Source: Streptomyces sclerotialus | Lineage (GTDB): Bacteria; Actinomycetota; Actinomycetes; Streptomycetales; Streptomycetaceae | Direction: 5' to 3' | DNA length: 16,927 bases | NCBI GenBank assembly: GCA_000719105.1 | Contig: JODX01000040.1 | Location: 1 to 16,927 of the forward strand | Shown here: in pieces, positions 1 to 7,560 of the stretch | Layout of the letters: each line of letters opens with the position of its first letter | Numbering within the stretch: the stretch's first letter is position 1 | Translations under genes and position numbers: made by a program | Notes under the pieces: generated by a model | Database searches by the model: none | Told to the model about the DNA's origin: nothing | Seen by the model: the letters and a program-made list of their open reading frames with translations, nothing else

Positions 1-402
1 AAGTCGGCCGTGGCCTTCGGCGCCCTCCTCTCCGAGGGCATCGGCGACACCATCCGCGTCTCGCTCAGCGCGCCGCCGGTGGAGGAGATCAAGGTCGGCA
101 ACCAGATCCTCGAGTCCCTGAACCTGCGCCAGCGCGGCCTGGAGATCGTCTCCTGCCCGTCCTGCGGCCGCGCCCAGGTGGACGTGTACAAGCTGGCCGA
201 GGAGGTCACGGCCGGCCTGACGGGCATGGAGGTCCCCCTCCGCGTCGCGGTCATGGGCTGTGTCGTCAACGGCCCCGGCGAGGCCCGTGAGGCGGACCTG
301 GGCGTGGCCTCCGGCAACGGCAAGGGCCAGATCTTCGTGAAGGGCGAGGTCATCAAGACCGTGCCCGAGTCGAAGATCGTGGAGACCCGAACGCCTTCGT
401 GA
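1..402 (+). CDS. ispG: IspG, 4-hydroxy-3-methylbut-2-enyl-diphosphate synthase, 3' part
   Basis: C-terminal 133 residues of IspG (GcpE), the [4Fe-4S] enzyme that converts MEcPP to HMBPP in the cytosolic MEP isoprenoid pathway. The 5' end is outside the window and the frame is open from base 1. All iron-sulfur ligands are visible: Cys52 and Cys55 in CPSCGR and Cys87 in [10 protein letters not shown], plus the conserved Glu94 (numbering from the first visible codon). The protein stops abruptly after ...[12 protein letters not shown]. From family knowledge, actinobacterial IspG normally continues after IVET with a helix (about LIEEAM...) of some 20 or more residues, so the tail looks lost. The stop TGA overlaps the GTG of the next gene. 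Identity is certain; the tail loss is inferred from memory of homologues, not from an alignment. Confidence 0.96.
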   Translation, partial: KSAVAFGALLSEGIGDTIRVSLSAPPVEEIKVGNQILESLNLRQRGLEIVSCPSCGRAQVDVYKLAEEVTAGLTGMEVPLRVAVMGCVVNGPGEAREADLGVASGNGKGQIFVKGEVIKTVPESKIVETRTPS

Positions 403-1154
403 CGTCCCGGGTGCAGGTGGCGGGCCTCGACCCCTGGCGGCTCGGCGGCGAGATGTGGGGCTGGTACGAGGACGGCATACTCACGTCCCTGTGCTACGCG
501 GGCGCCAACCTCGTCCCCATCTGCGCCACCCCGCGCGCGGTACGCGCCTTCGCCGACCGCGCCCGCCGCACCGGCCGCCGCTGCTCCTCCATCGTCGGGC
601 CGGCCGAGCCCACCGCCCTGCTCTGGCGGCTGCTCGAACCGAGCTGGGGCCCCGCCCGCGAGGTCCGCGCCCACCAGCCGCTGATGGTCGCCGACCGGCT
701 GCCCGCCGACATCGCTCCGGACCCGTATGTGCGCCGCATGCGCAAGGACGAGATGGAGACGGTCCTGCCGGCGTGTGTGGCGATGTTCACCGAGGAGGTC
801 GGCGTCTCCCCGCTGGCCGGCGACGGTGGGCTGCTCTACCAGGCCCGGGTCGCCGAACTCGTCGGCTCCGGCCGCTCGTTCGCCCGCCTGGACGGCGACG
901 GCAAGGTCGTCTTCAAGGCGGAGATCGGCGCGGCCACGCCCCAGGCCTGCCAGATCCAGGGGGTGTGGGTCGCCCCCGAGTACCGCGGCCGCGGTGTCGC
1001 GGCGCCCGGCATGGCCGCCGTCCTGCGCTATGCGCTGGCGGACGTGGCACCGGTGGTGAGCCTGTACGTCAACGACTTCAACACGCCCGCGCGGCGCACG
1101 TACCGGCGGGTCGGCTTCCAGGAGGTCGGCGCGTTCATGAGCGTGCTGTTCTGA
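399..1154 (+). CDS. GNAT acetyltransferase with DUF4081 region, probably N-terminally truncated
   Basis: A 251-residue protein with an N-terminal DUF4081-type region ([14 protein letters not shown], residues ~9-22) and a C-terminal GNAT fold. The acetyl-CoA loop is [15 protein letters not shown] (about residues 187-201), followed by the typical [16 protein letters not shown] segment. The substrate is unknown. The GTG start overlaps the ispG stop (GTGA), and no good Shine-Dalgarno sits at the usual distance (GGAGA at 381-385 is 13 bases away). Family members next to ispG are usually about 280 residues and, as I recall, contain NAFVTSRVQ about 30 residues from their start. Here AAC GCC TTC GTG at 390-401 is read in the same frame just upstream, so the GTG used is probably an internal Val codon and the true N-terminus has been deleted. 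The GNAT domain itself is complete. Confidence 0.85.
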   Translation: MTSRVQVAGLDPWRLGGEMWGWYEDGILTSLCYAGANLVPICATPRAVRAFADRARRTGRRCSSIVGPAEPTALLWRLLEPSWGPAREVRAHQPLMVADRLPADIAPDPYVRRMRKDEMETVLPACVAMFTEEVGVSPLAGDGGLLYQARVAELVGSGRSFARLDGDGKVVFKAEIGAATPQACQIQGVWVAPEYRGRGVAAPGMAAVLRYALADVAPVVSLYVNDFNTPARRTYRRVGFQEVGAFMSVLF

Positions 1155-1177
1155 CACTCCGGTGCGGGCCGCCCCAC

Positions 1178-1200
1178 GGCCCCGGCGGGCCACCGGGGCC
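1178..1200 (+). terminator. GC-rich hairpin after the first acetyltransferase
   Basis: A perfect 8-bp stem (GGCCCCGG at 178-185 of this kilobase paired with CCGGGGCC at 193-200) with a 7-base loop lies 23 bases after the stop codon. There is no T tract, as is common for Streptomyces terminators. It probably ends the ispG-acetyltransferase transcript. Confidence 0.5.
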
Positions 1201-1207
1201 CGCCCCC

Positions 1208-1236
1208 CGACCGCGGCCCACGCCCCCCTGTACTCT
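1208..1236 (+). promoter_or_regulatory. Possible promoter for leaderless transcription of the second acetyltransferase
   Basis: CGACCG (1208-1213), a 17-base spacer and TACTCT (1231-1236) resemble a Streptomyces vegetative -35/-10 pair. The expected +1 falls at about base 1243, exactly the ATG of the following gene, which has no Shine-Dalgarno in the pyrimidine-rich stretch before it. Both observations fit leaderless mRNA. The -35 match is weak. Confidence 0.4.
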
Positions 1237-1242
1237 CCCCAC

Positions 1243-1809
1243 ATGCGCCTTCCCGGTCAGGCACACCGCCGCCCCGACGACATCATGATCGGCCCGGTCG
1301 ACCTCTCCGCGCGCGTGGACGAGGCCCTCGCCGTGCAGGCCCTGGCCTTCGGGCTCGGCGCCGACGAGGTGGCCGTACGCCGGCAGATCGTGCTGCGGCA
1401 CCTGACCCACCCGGGCGCCCGCGCCCTCGGCGCCACCACGCTGCAAGGGGGGCTCGTCGGCTTCGTCTACGGCATGCCCAACGACCGCACGCACTGGTGG
1501 TCCACGGTCGTCGAGCCGTACCTGCGTGCGCGGGGCCAGGAGTCCTGGCTGGACGACTGCTTCGTGATCACCGAACTGCACGTCCACCCGCAGTACCAGA
1601 ACCGCGGCATCGGCCGGTCCCTGATCACCGGCCTCACGGACGGTGCCGTCGAGCCGCGGTCGATCCTCTCCGCCATCGACACCGACAGCCCGGCCCGCGG
1701 CCTGTACCACTCGCTCGGCTACCAGGACCTGGCCCGGCAGGTGCTCTTCCCCAGCGCCCCGATGCCGTACGCGGTGATGGGCGCACTGCTGCCGCTGCGT
1801 CGCAGGTAG
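1243..1809 (+). CDS. GNAT family N-acetyltransferase
   Basis: A 188-residue GNAT protein. The core motif is VITELHVHPQYQNRGIGRSL (acetyl-CoA pyrophosphate loop QNRGIGRS), followed by a C-terminal DTDSPARGLYHSLGYQDL segment typical of strand 5/helix 4 of the fold. The substrate cannot be read from the sequence; small amines, antibiotics or protein N-termini are all possible. The frame is open further upstream (to a GTG at 1162), but that extension is low-complexity Arg/Pro/Ala and overlaps the hairpin at 1178-1200. The ATG at 1243 with a -10-like TACTCT seven bases before it is preferred and implies a leaderless message. It lies between the ispG pair and proS and is probably its own transcription unit. 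Confidence 0.85.
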   Translation: MRLPGQAHRRPDDIMIGPVDLSARVDEALAVQALAFGLGADEVAVRRQIVLRHLTHPGARALGATTLQGGLVGFVYGMPNDRTHWWSTVVEPYLRARGQESWLDDCFVITELHVHPQYQNRGIGRSLITGLTDGAVEPRSILSAIDTDSPARGLYHSLGYQDLARQVLFPSAPMPYAVMGALLPLRRR

Positions 1810-1865
1810 CGGCCGGTGGCGGACACGTCTTCCGCCATCTCGCGCAGCCGCGGGAGCTTATCGAT

Positions 1866-1895
1866 TTCCGCCGCCCCGCACCGCCCGGCTAACCT
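1866..1895 (+). promoter_or_regulatory. Possible proS promoter
   Basis: TAACCT (1890-1895) fits the Streptomyces -10 pattern TANNNT. TTCCGC (1866-1871) at an 18-base spacing is a poor -35. The pair sits 38 bases before the proS ATG. No T-box or other aminoacyl-tRNA-sensing leader structure was recognised in this short leader. Confidence 0.35.
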
Positions 1896-1932
1896 CGGGG
1901 CCATCACCCTTACGCAGCAGGAGTCGAGAAAC

Positions 1933-3627
1933 ATGGCCCAGGTCCAGCGCATGTCCCGTTTGATGGTCAAGACACTGCGTGACGACCCGGCGGACGCCGA
2001 GACGCTCAGCCACAAGCTGCTCGTCCGCGCGGGCTACGTGCGCCGCAACGCCGCCGGCATCTGGACCTGGCTGCCGCTCGGCAAGAAGGTCCTCGACAAC
2101 ATCTCCCGCGTGGTCCGCGAGGAGATGGACGCGATCGGCGCCCAGGAGGTCCTCCTCCCGGCCCTGCTGCCCAAGGAGCCGTACGAGGCCTCCGCCCGCT
2201 GGGAGGAGTACGGCGACCTCCTCTTCCGGCTGAAGGACCGGAAGGGCGGCGAGTACCTGCTCGGCCCGACCCACGAGGAGATCTTCACGCTGGTCGTGAA
2301 GGACCAGGCGTCCTCGTACAAGGACCTGCCGGTCATGCTCTACCAGATCCAGACGAAGTACCGGGACGAGGCCCGTCCGCGCTCCGGCGTGCTGCGCGGC
2401 CGCGAGTTCCAGATGAAGGACTCGTACTCCTTCGACACCACCGACGAGGGCCTGGCGGAGTCGTACCGCCTGCACCGCGAGGCGTACCAGAAGATCTTCG
2501 CGCGTCTGGGCATGGACTACCGCATCGTCTCCGCCGTCTCGGGCGCCATGGGCGGCTCGGCGTCGGAGGAGTTCCTCGCCCCCGCCGCGGCCGGCGAGGA
2601 CACCTTCGTGGACTGCCCGAGCTGCGACTACGCGGCCAACACCGAGGCGGTCACCTTCGCGCTCAAGCCGGTCGAGGGCGCGGAGCACCCGGCTGTCGAG
2701 GAGCTCGACACCCCCGACACCCCGACCATCGAGACGCTCGCCGAGCACCTCGGCGTCCCGGCCTCCGCCACCCTGAAGAACCTGCTGGTGAAGGTCGACG
2801 GCGAGATCGTCGCCGTCGGCGTCCCCGGCGACCGCGAGGTCGACCTCGGCAAGCTGGGCGAGCACCTGGCCCCGGCGGTCGTCGAGCTCGTCACCGCCGA
2901 GGACTTCGAGGGCCGCGCCGACCTGGTGCGCGGCTACGTCGGCCCGCAGGGCCTGGACAAGGTCCGCTACCTCGCCGACCCGCGCGTCGCCCCCGGCACC
3001 TCCTGGATCACGGGCGCCAACAAGGACGGCAAGCACGCGAAGAACGTCGTCGCGGGCCGTGACTTCGAGGTCGACGACTACCTCGACGTGGTCGTCGTCG
3101 AGGAGGGCGACCCCTGCCCGAAGTGCGGCTCCGGCCTGAAGCTGGACCGCGCCATCGAGATCGGCCACATCTTCCAGCTCGGCCGCAAGTACGCCGACAC
3201 CTTCCAGCTCGACGTCCTCGGCCAGAACGGCAAGCCGGTCCGCGTGACCATGGGCTCGTACGGCATCGGCGTCTCCCGCGCCGTGGCCGCGCTCGCCGAG
3301 CAGTCGGCGGACGAGCAGGGCCTGTGCTGGCCGGAGGAGGTCGCCCCGGCCGACGTCCACGTGGTCGCCGCGGGCAAGGCCCTGCAGACCGAACTGGCGC
3401 TGGAGGTCTCCGAGGCGCTCGGCGCGGCGGGCGTACGTGTCCTGGTGGACGACCGCGCGGGCGTCTCCCCGGGCGTGAAGTTCACCGACGCCGAGCTCAT
3501 CGGCGTGCCGAAGATCCTGGTGGCGGGCCGCCGCGCGGGCGAGCGCGTCCTGGAGCTGAAGGACCGCCGGACCGGTGAGCGCGAGGAGCTGACGGTGGAC
3601 GAGGCGATCGCGCGCCTGTCGGCGTAG
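1933..3627 (+). CDS. proS: Prolyl-tRNA synthetase (bacterial type with editing insertion)
   Basis: A 564-residue class II aminoacyl-tRNA synthetase that charges tRNA-Pro in the cytosol. The N-terminal catalytic part shows motif 2 ([21 protein letters not shown]). Next comes the YbaK-like editing insertion (region with [25 protein letters not shown]), which hydrolyses Ala-tRNA-Pro. Motif 3 follows ([18 protein letters not shown]), then the anticodon-binding domain at the C-terminus. The insertion marks the bacterial ProS class rather than the archaeal/eukaryal type. The length is normal for actinobacteria. The ATG at 1933 is chosen because AGGAG (1919-1923) precedes it by 9 bases and the protein then starts [18 protein letters not shown], as in homologues. 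A longer in-frame reading from 1816 is low-complexity and rejected. A strong terminator follows the gene. Confidence 0.98.
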   Translation: MAQVQRMSRLMVKTLRDDPADAETLSHKLLVRAGYVRRNAAGIWTWLPLGKKVLDNISRVVREEMDAIGAQEVLLPALLPKEPYEASARWEEYGDLLFRLKDRKGGEYLLGPTHEEIFTLVVKDQASSYKDLPVMLYQIQTKYRDEARPRSGVLRGREFQMKDSYSFDTTDEGLAESYRLHREAYQKIFARLGMDYRIVSAVSGAMGGSASEEFLAPAAAGEDTFVDCPSCDYAANTEAVTFALKPVEGAEHPAVEELDTPDTPTIETLAEHLGVPASATLKNLLVKVDGEIVAVGVPGDREVDLGKLGEHLAPAVVELVTAEDFEGRADLVRGYVGPQGLDKVRYLADPRVAPGTSWITGANKDGKHAKNVVAGRDFEVDDYLDVVVVEEGDPCPKCGSGLKLDRAIEIGHIFQLGRKYADTFQLDVLGQNGKPVRVTMGSYGIGVSRAVAALAEQSADEQGLCWPEEVAPADVHVVAAGKALQTELALEVSEALGAAGVRVLVDDRAGVSPGVKFTDAELIGVPKILVAGRRAGERVLELKDRRTGEREELTVDEAIARLSA

Positions 3628-3637
3628 CGGCTTCGTC

Positions 3638-3669
3638 AAGGCCCCTGCCGCGTGCGCGGCAGGGGCCTT
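3638..3669. terminator. Strong hairpin terminator, probably bidirectional
   Basis: A perfect 14-bp stem (AAGGCCCCTGCCGC / GCGGCAGGGGCCTT) with the 4-base loop GTGC lies 10 bases after proS and 39 bases beyond the end of the convergent minus-strand operon. The stem ends in AA/TT on both strands, so it can serve both transcripts. Confidence 0.85.
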
Positions 3670-3708
3670 CGCGTGTGCGCCGGGTCTACGTCTGCGGAGA
3701 CCGGCCCC

Positions 3709-4656
3709 CTACAGCCACCCCGCGAACTCCAGCAGCAGCTCCGCGTCCTGCGGCCGCCCCACCCGGCGGGCCCGCACCCCCGACTCCACGGCCCGGAACA
3801 GCGTCCAGCCGCGCAGCCGCTCCTGGTCCACCTCCAGTGACTCGGCGAGCCGCTTCACCCGGCGCCGGGTCGTGGCCGCCCCCGACGGCTGGGCGATCAG
3901 GTCCTCCACCCGGTCCCGCACCAGCCGCGCCAGGTCGAAGGCGGGTTCGCCGACCACCGGGTCGGGCCCGACGGCCAGCCACGGCATGCGCTCCCCGGCG
4001 AGCACCTTGCTCTGCCGGAACGTGCCGTGCAGCAGCAGCTCCCCGGGCGGGGCGGCGAGCAGTTCCTCCCGGGCGGCGAGCGCCGCGTCGACCAGCGGCG
4101 CCACGTCCTCGTGGGCCGCGGCACCCGCCCGCATCGCCTCCGCCTGCCGGCCGGTCCGCCCGGCCACGGTCTCGAAGACGTGCCCGGCGGGCGGCTCCAC
4201 CCACAGCCGCCGCAGCGTCCCGGCGGCCTCGAGCAGCGCTCTGGCCTCGGGCAGGGACCGTACGGACAGGTCGGGGTGCAGCCGCTCCAGGAGCAGCGCC
4301 CCGTCGTCGTCCCTGCCGCCGTCCCCTGCGGGGGTGAGCAGCCGCACCGCGCCCCGCCCGTTCCAGTGCGCGAGGGCCGTCCGCTCGCTCTCGGGACGGG
4401 CCCGGGGCGGTGCCAGCTTCAGCACGGCCGGGGTGCCGTCGGCCTGCCGCACCAGCAGGACGACGCTGCTGCGCCCGCCCGGTGCCTGGACCCGTTCGAC
4501 GGTCAACCCGCGTAGCTCGACCGCCTGCCGGACCAGCTCGGGCAGTCGGTGCAGCCAGTCGCCGGCCTCGTCGACCCCGTGGTACGGCGTCTCGGCGAGT
4601 GCCCGCACGAGACGCCGCGGCGGTTCGAAAGCCATGCGCGAGTCGTTCCCTTCCAC
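3709..4656 (-). CDS. APH-fold protein of the streptomycin/hydroxyurea phosphotransferase type, catalytically degenerate
   Basis: A 315-residue protein resembling the APH(6)/hydroxyurea phosphotransferase family (Pfam APH_6_hur). The N-lobe is recognisable: AVLKLAPP with its Lys, then SERTALAHWNGRGAVRLL, then GALLLERL. The catalytic loop, normally HGDLHxxN, reads HGTFRQSK (residues 210-217): Asp becomes Thr212 and Asn becomes Lys217. The metal-binding DPK motif reads GPD (230-232), followed by a normal VVGEPAFDLARLV. A working kinase is therefore unlikely and this looks like a pseudokinase, possibly an ATP- or ligand-binding regulator. The GTG at 4656 is chosen because GAGGAA (plus-strand 4663-4668) precedes it by 6 bases; an ATG at 4635 is the alternative. 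It is last in a three-gene operon, 10 bases after the ferritin-like gene. Confidence 0.85.
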   Translation of the reverse strand: MEGNDSRMAFEPPRRLVRALAETPYHGVDEAGDWLHRLPELVRQAVELRGLTVERVQAPGGRSSVVLLVRQADGTPAVLKLAPPRARPESERTALAHWNGRGAVRLLTPAGDGGRDDDGALLLERLHPDLSVRSLPEARALLEAAGTLRRLWVEPPAGHVFETVAGRTGRQAEAMRAGAAAHEDVAPLVDAALAAREELLAAPPGELLLHGTFRQSKVLAGERMPWLAVGPDPVVGEPAFDLARLVRDRVEDLIAQPSGAATTRRRVKRLAESLEVDQERLRGWTLFRAVESGVRARRVGRPQDAELLLEFAGWL

Positions 4657-4666
4657 GTCGCGTTCC

Positions 4667-5161
4667 TCACGTGTGCGGTGCCGCCGACGGGGCCGATGAG
4701 GCCGCCCGCTCGGCGAGACCAGGGAAGGCTACGCTCCCGTCCCGCCACCGCACGGCCCGCACCGCCGCCTCGCGCAGCGCCTGTGCCGCCGCGCGCCGCC
4801 GGTCGCCCTTGGACGCCCGTACGAGATCGGAGTACACCCCGGCCACCCGCTCCTCCAGTTCGGCGGCGAGGCGTACCGCGGAGCCGGTGTCCGTGACGGT
4901 GAACGGCAGGGCGTACGCGGCGTACGCGGCCACCGGGCTGCCATCCAGGTCCCGCACGGCGCGCATCAGCTCGTCACGCCGGGCGCGATGGGCGTCGTAC
5001 CCGGCGCGCGCGTCCGCCCGGCGGCTCTCACCGATCCGGCCGCCCACGACCCCGTACCCGTACACCGCGGCGTGCTCCGCCGCGAGCGCCGCCTGCAGAG
5101 CCCGGAGCTCCTCCTTCTTCGCGGCCTTCGCGGCCCCGTTCCTGCCCGCCGTCCCGCTCAC
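4667..5161 (-). CDS. Ferritin-like DUF4439 protein
   Basis: A 164-residue, mostly helical, Ala/Arg-rich protein of the DUF4439 ferritin-like family. Hallmarks are LQAALAAEHAAVYGYGVVGGR (about residues 22-42), YDAHRARRDELMRAVRDL, AYALPFTVTDTGSAVRLAAELEERVAGVYSDLV and a final ALREAAVRAVRWRDGSVAFPG. This predicts a four-helix bundle. No signal peptide is seen, so it is probably cytoplasmic. A complete ferritin di-iron ligand set is not evident, and metal binding should not be assumed. The GTG start overlaps the stop of the upstream lipoprotein gene (GTGA), which implies translational coupling. The stop is 10 bases before the degenerate kinase and its last codons overlap that gene's ribosome-binding site. 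As I recall, mycobacteria keep similar genes between proS and rimP. Confidence 0.85.
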   Translation of the reverse strand: MSGTAGRNGAAKAAKKEELRALQAALAAEHAAVYGYGVVGGRIGESRRADARAGYDAHRARRDELMRAVRDLDGSPVAAYAAYALPFTVTDTGSAVRLAAELEERVAGVYSDLVRASKGDRRRAAAQALREAAVRAVRWRDGSVAFPGLAERAASSAPSAAPHT

Positions 5162-5691
5162 TTCGCACCCTCCCTCAGCAGATACGCGTGCCCCGCCCCG
5201 GCCGCCGCCACGGACGCCATCAGCCGGGCCAGTTCGCCCGGTACGTCCAGCAGCGCCTTCGTCCGGCGGTCCGCGAGTTCCGTCTCCGCCGTCGCCAGCC
5301 CGGCGAGAGCGGACTCCGGATCGGCGGGCACCGGGGAGGGCGCCGCCGCCGCGGCCGACGAGGACGGGGCGGAGGAGGACGGGGCGGGCGTCGCCGTGGC
5401 CGCGCTGTCCCCGAACGCCTCCGCATGCCGGACGACTTCGGCCCGCAGCGGAGTCAGCAGCTCCGTCAGCTCAGGATGCGCGGCGATCACTGCCGTGTAC
5501 CGCTCGGCGAGCGCCGCGCTGTCCCGTGCCACGCGCGCGCGTGCCCGCTTCACGGCCCGGTCCTCGCCCCCGGCCGACTCCGGCCCGGACTCGGACGAGC
5601 AGCCCACGAGCAGCACCGCGCCGGCGGCCCCGGCGAGCAGACTCCTTCTGCGCGGCCCCGACGGGGTGCGCGACGGCAGGATGAACGACAC
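5158..5691 (-). CDS. Lipoprotein with ferritin-like helical domain
   Basis: A 177-residue exported lipoprotein. The N-terminus has a basic segment (PSGPRRRSLLAG), a hydrophobic stretch and the lipobox LVGC, giving a lipid-anchored Cys at about residue 31. The RRRS-L pattern could also suit Tat export. The mature part has helical segments (YTAVIAAHPELTELLTPLRAEVVRHAEAF), an Ala/Ser/Pro linker (about residues 97-125) and a second helical pair ending LARLMASVAAAGAGHAYLL. This layout resembles the four-helix DUF4439 fold of the next gene, split by a linker; that is inference from pattern. The GTG start has GAGGAC (plus-strand 5699-5704) 7 bases before it. It is first in the operon and divergent from rimP. 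The function is unknown. Confidence 0.85.
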   Translation of the reverse strand: MSFILPSRTPSGPRRRSLLAGAAGAVLLVGCSSESGPESAGGEDRAVKRARARVARDSAALAERYTAVIAAHPELTELLTPLRAEVVRHAEAFGDSAATATPAPSSSAPSSSAAAAAPSPVPADPESALAGLATAETELADRRTKALLDVPGELARLMASVAAAGAGHAYLLREGAK

Positions 5692-5809
5692 GGCAGACGT
5701 CCTCGACAGGGTGATGCGAACGGAAGAGCGGTTGACGTGGGATCACCGTACCCGCGCCCCGGCGCACTGCCCGCCAGCGCGCGCCCCGCGAACCTCTGTG
5801 GCGTCCGGG

Positions 5810-5839
5810 TGGACCGCAACACCCCCCGGGACCGGATAC
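5810..5839 (+). promoter_or_regulatory. Possible promoter of the rimP-nusA-infB operon
   Basis: TGGACC (5810-5815), an 18-base spacer and GGATAC (5834-5839) loosely match the vegetative consensus, 58 bases before the rimP ATG. The 206-base divergent region 5692-5897 must also hold the promoter of the minus-strand lipoprotein operon, but no convincing -35/-10 pair was found for it. Confidence 0.4.
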
Positions 5840-5897
5840 CCTTTGACCTGACACGCGACCTTCCCACAACAGCACACGCGGCCGAGGAGTCACCCGG

Positions 5898-6431
5898 ATG
5901 AGCACCACCCAGAACGAGAGGCTGCGAGAACTGCTCGAACCGCTCGTACGCTCCCAGGGCCTGGATCTCGAAGAGATCGCGGTGGACTCGGTCGGACGCA
6001 AGCGTGTGCTGCGTGTCGTCGTCGACTCCGACACGGGCGCCGATCTGGACGCCGTCGCCGAGGTGAGCCGCGCTCTCTCGGCGAAGCTCGACGAGACGGA
6101 CGCGATGGGCGAGGGCGAGTACACCCTGGAGGTCGGTACCCCGGGCGCCGAGCGCGCCCTCACCGAGCACCGGCACTACGTGCGTGCCACCGGCCGTCTC
6201 GTGCGGTTCCAGCTGCGCGAGGGCGGCGACCTGGTCGCAAGGATCCTCGCCGTGGACGAGGACGGCCTCGACCTGGAGGTCCCCGGAGTGAAGGGCCGCA
6301 AGGCCACCACCCGCAGGCTCGCCCTCGCCGACGTCGACAAGGCGCGCGTCCAGGTCGAGTTCAACCGCAAGGACGACGGCGACGTCGGCCGGGACAACGA
6401 CAAGAACATGAAGGAAGAGGAGGAGGCGTAG
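5898..6431 (+). CDS. rimP: Ribosome maturation factor RimP
   Basis: A 177-residue RimP, which assists late assembly of the 30S subunit. The N-terminal alpha/beta domain contains [46 protein letters not shown], followed by the family signature [20 protein letters not shown] (about residues 74-94). The C-terminal Sm-like beta-barrel follows ([33 protein letters not shown]). The charged tail ([21 protein letters not shown]) is a usual actinobacterial extension. The ATG has GAGGAG at 5884-5889, 8 bases upstream. nusA begins 2 bases after the stop and its ribosome-binding site lies inside the last codons, so the two are translationally linked. The rimP-nusA pairing is conserved across bacteria. 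Confidence 0.97.
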   Translation: MSTTQNERLRELLEPLVRSQGLDLEEIAVDSVGRKRVLRVVVDSDTGADLDAVAEVSRALSAKLDETDAMGEGEYTLEVGTPGAERALTEHRHYVRATGRLVRFQLREGGDLVARILAVDEDGLDLEVPGVKGRKATTRRLALADVDKARVQVEFNRKDDGDVGRDNDKNMKEEEEA

Positions 6432-6433
6432 CC

Positions 6434-7420
6434 GTGGACATCGACATGAGTGCCCTGCGGGGCTTGGTACGGGAGAAGGAGATCTCCTTCGACCTGCTGG
6501 TCGAGGCGTTGGAGTCGGCCCTCCTCATCGCCTACCACCGCACCGAGGGAAGCCGCCGCCACGCGCGCGTGGAGCTCAACCGGGAGACCGGCCATGTGAC
6601 CGTGTGGGCGAAGGAGGACCCCCAGGACCTGGAGGAGGGGCAGGAGGCGCGCGAGTTCGACGACACCCCGTCGGGCTTCGGCCGCATCGCCGCCACCACC
6701 GCCAAGCAGGTCATCCTGCAGCGCCTGCGGGACGCCGAGGACGACGCCACGCTCGGTGAGTACGCCGGCCGCGAGGGCGACATCGTCACCGGTGTCGTCC
6801 AGCAGGGCCGCGACCCGAAGAACGTGCTCGTCGACATCGGCAAGCTGGAGGCCATCCTGCCGGTGCAGGAGCAGGTCCCCGGCGAGCCGTACCAGCACGG
6901 CATGCGCCTGCGCAGCTATGTCGTCCGGGTGGCCAAGGGCGTGCGCGGTCCCTCCGTGACCCTCTCCCGCACGCACCCCAACCTGGTGAAGAAGCTCTTC
7001 GCGCTCGAGGTGCCGGAGATCGCCGACGGTTCGGTGGAGATCGCCGCCATCGCGCGTGAGGCAGGTCACCGTACGAAGATCGCCGTCCGATCCACCCGCA
7101 GCGGCCTGAACGCCAAGGGCGCCTGCATCGGCCCCATGGGCGGCCGTGTGCGCAATGTCATGGGCGAGCTGAACGGCGAGAAGATCGACATCGTCGACTG
7201 GTCGGACGACCCGGCCGAGATGGTGGCGAACGCGCTCTCCCCGGCCCGGGTGTCCAAGGTGGAGGTCGTGGACCTCGCGGCGCGCTCCGCGCGCGTGACG
7301 GTCCCCGACTACCAGCTCTCGCTGGCGATCGGCAAGGAGGGCCAGAACGCCCGCCTCGCGGCCCGGCTCACCGGGTGGCGGATCGACATCCGGCCGGACA
7401 CCGAGCAGCAGTCCGACTGA
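6434..7420 (+). CDS. nusA: Transcription termination/antitermination factor NusA
   Basis: A 328-residue NusA, which binds RNA polymerase and modulates pausing, termination and rRNA antitermination. Domains in order: N-terminal RNAP-binding domain (residues ~1-105, with [20 protein letters not shown] and [21 protein letters not shown]), S1 domain (~113-180, [22 protein letters not shown]), KH1 (~200-265, [41 protein letters not shown]) and KH2 (~275-325, with [23 protein letters not shown]). The C-terminal acidic repeats of enterobacterial NusA are absent, as is normal in actinobacteria. The GTG at 6434 is supported by AGGAGG at 6421-6426, 7 bases upstream. A 140-base gap with two hairpins separates it from ylxR. 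Confidence 0.98.
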   Translation: MDIDMSALRGLVREKEISFDLLVEALESALLIAYHRTEGSRRHARVELNRETGHVTVWAKEDPQDLEEGQEAREFDDTPSGFGRIAATTAKQVILQRLRDAEDDATLGEYAGREGDIVTGVVQQGRDPKNVLVDIGKLEAILPVQEQVPGEPYQHGMRLRSYVVRVAKGVRGPSVTLSRTHPNLVKKLFALEVPEIADGSVEIAAIAREAGHRTKIAVRSTRSGLNAKGACIGPMGGRVRNVMGELNGEKIDIVDWSDDPAEMVANALSPARVSKVEVVDLAARSARVTVPDYQLSLAIGKEGQNARLAARLTGWRIDIRPDTEQQSD

Positions 7421-7457
7421 TCCGGCCGGCGGCGGTCCGGGGCCCGGCCGGGGAATA

Positions 7458-7483
7458 GATCTGAGCCGCAGGCCGCTCAGATC
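7458..7483 (+). other. RNA hairpin between nusA and ylxR
   Basis: A perfect 9-bp inverted repeat, GATCTGAGC / GCTCAGATC, with the 8-base loop CGCAGGCC, lies 38 bases after nusA. Its modest GC content and missing T tract make a simple terminator less likely than an attenuation or RNA-processing site within the operon. Confidence 0.55.
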
Positions 7484-7516
7484 ACGTCAGGTTCGTGCGA
7501 GGCAACTGTCCGATAC

Positions 7517-7533
7517 CCGCCCCAAAGGGGTGG
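7517..7533 (+). other. Short hairpin just before the ylxR ribosome-binding site
   Basis: CCGCCCC (7517-7523), loop AAA and GGGGTGG (7527-7533) form a 7-bp stem with one G-T pair, ending 9 bases before the GGGGAGG ribosome-binding site (7543-7549) of ylxR. It could influence ribosome loading. The three-base loop is tight, so confidence is limited. Confidence 0.35.
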
Positions 7534-7560
7534 CGTCGGTGCGGGGAGGTAGACTTGAGC

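Noticed and set aside
1810..1932. Possible T-box leader before proS
   Set aside because: The leader is about 120 bases at most and shows neither a T-box-like TGGN bulge region nor an antiterminator; actinobacterial T-boxes are mainly known for ileS.
1858..3639. A 593-codon minus-strand open frame opposite proS
   Set aside because: Antisense shadow of proS, with Leu/Val/Asp/Arg-rich sequence and no family motifs, running through the proS terminator.
4410..5684. A 424-codon plus-strand open frame opposite the lipoprotein/ferritin-like operon
   Set aside because: Arg/Ser/Pro-rich shadow; the minus-strand genes show families, ribosome-binding sites and tight spacing.
5728..5760. TTGACG at 5732-5737 as a plus-strand -35 box
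   Set aside because: No acceptable -10 hexamer occurs 16-19 bases downstream, where the sequence is GC-rich.
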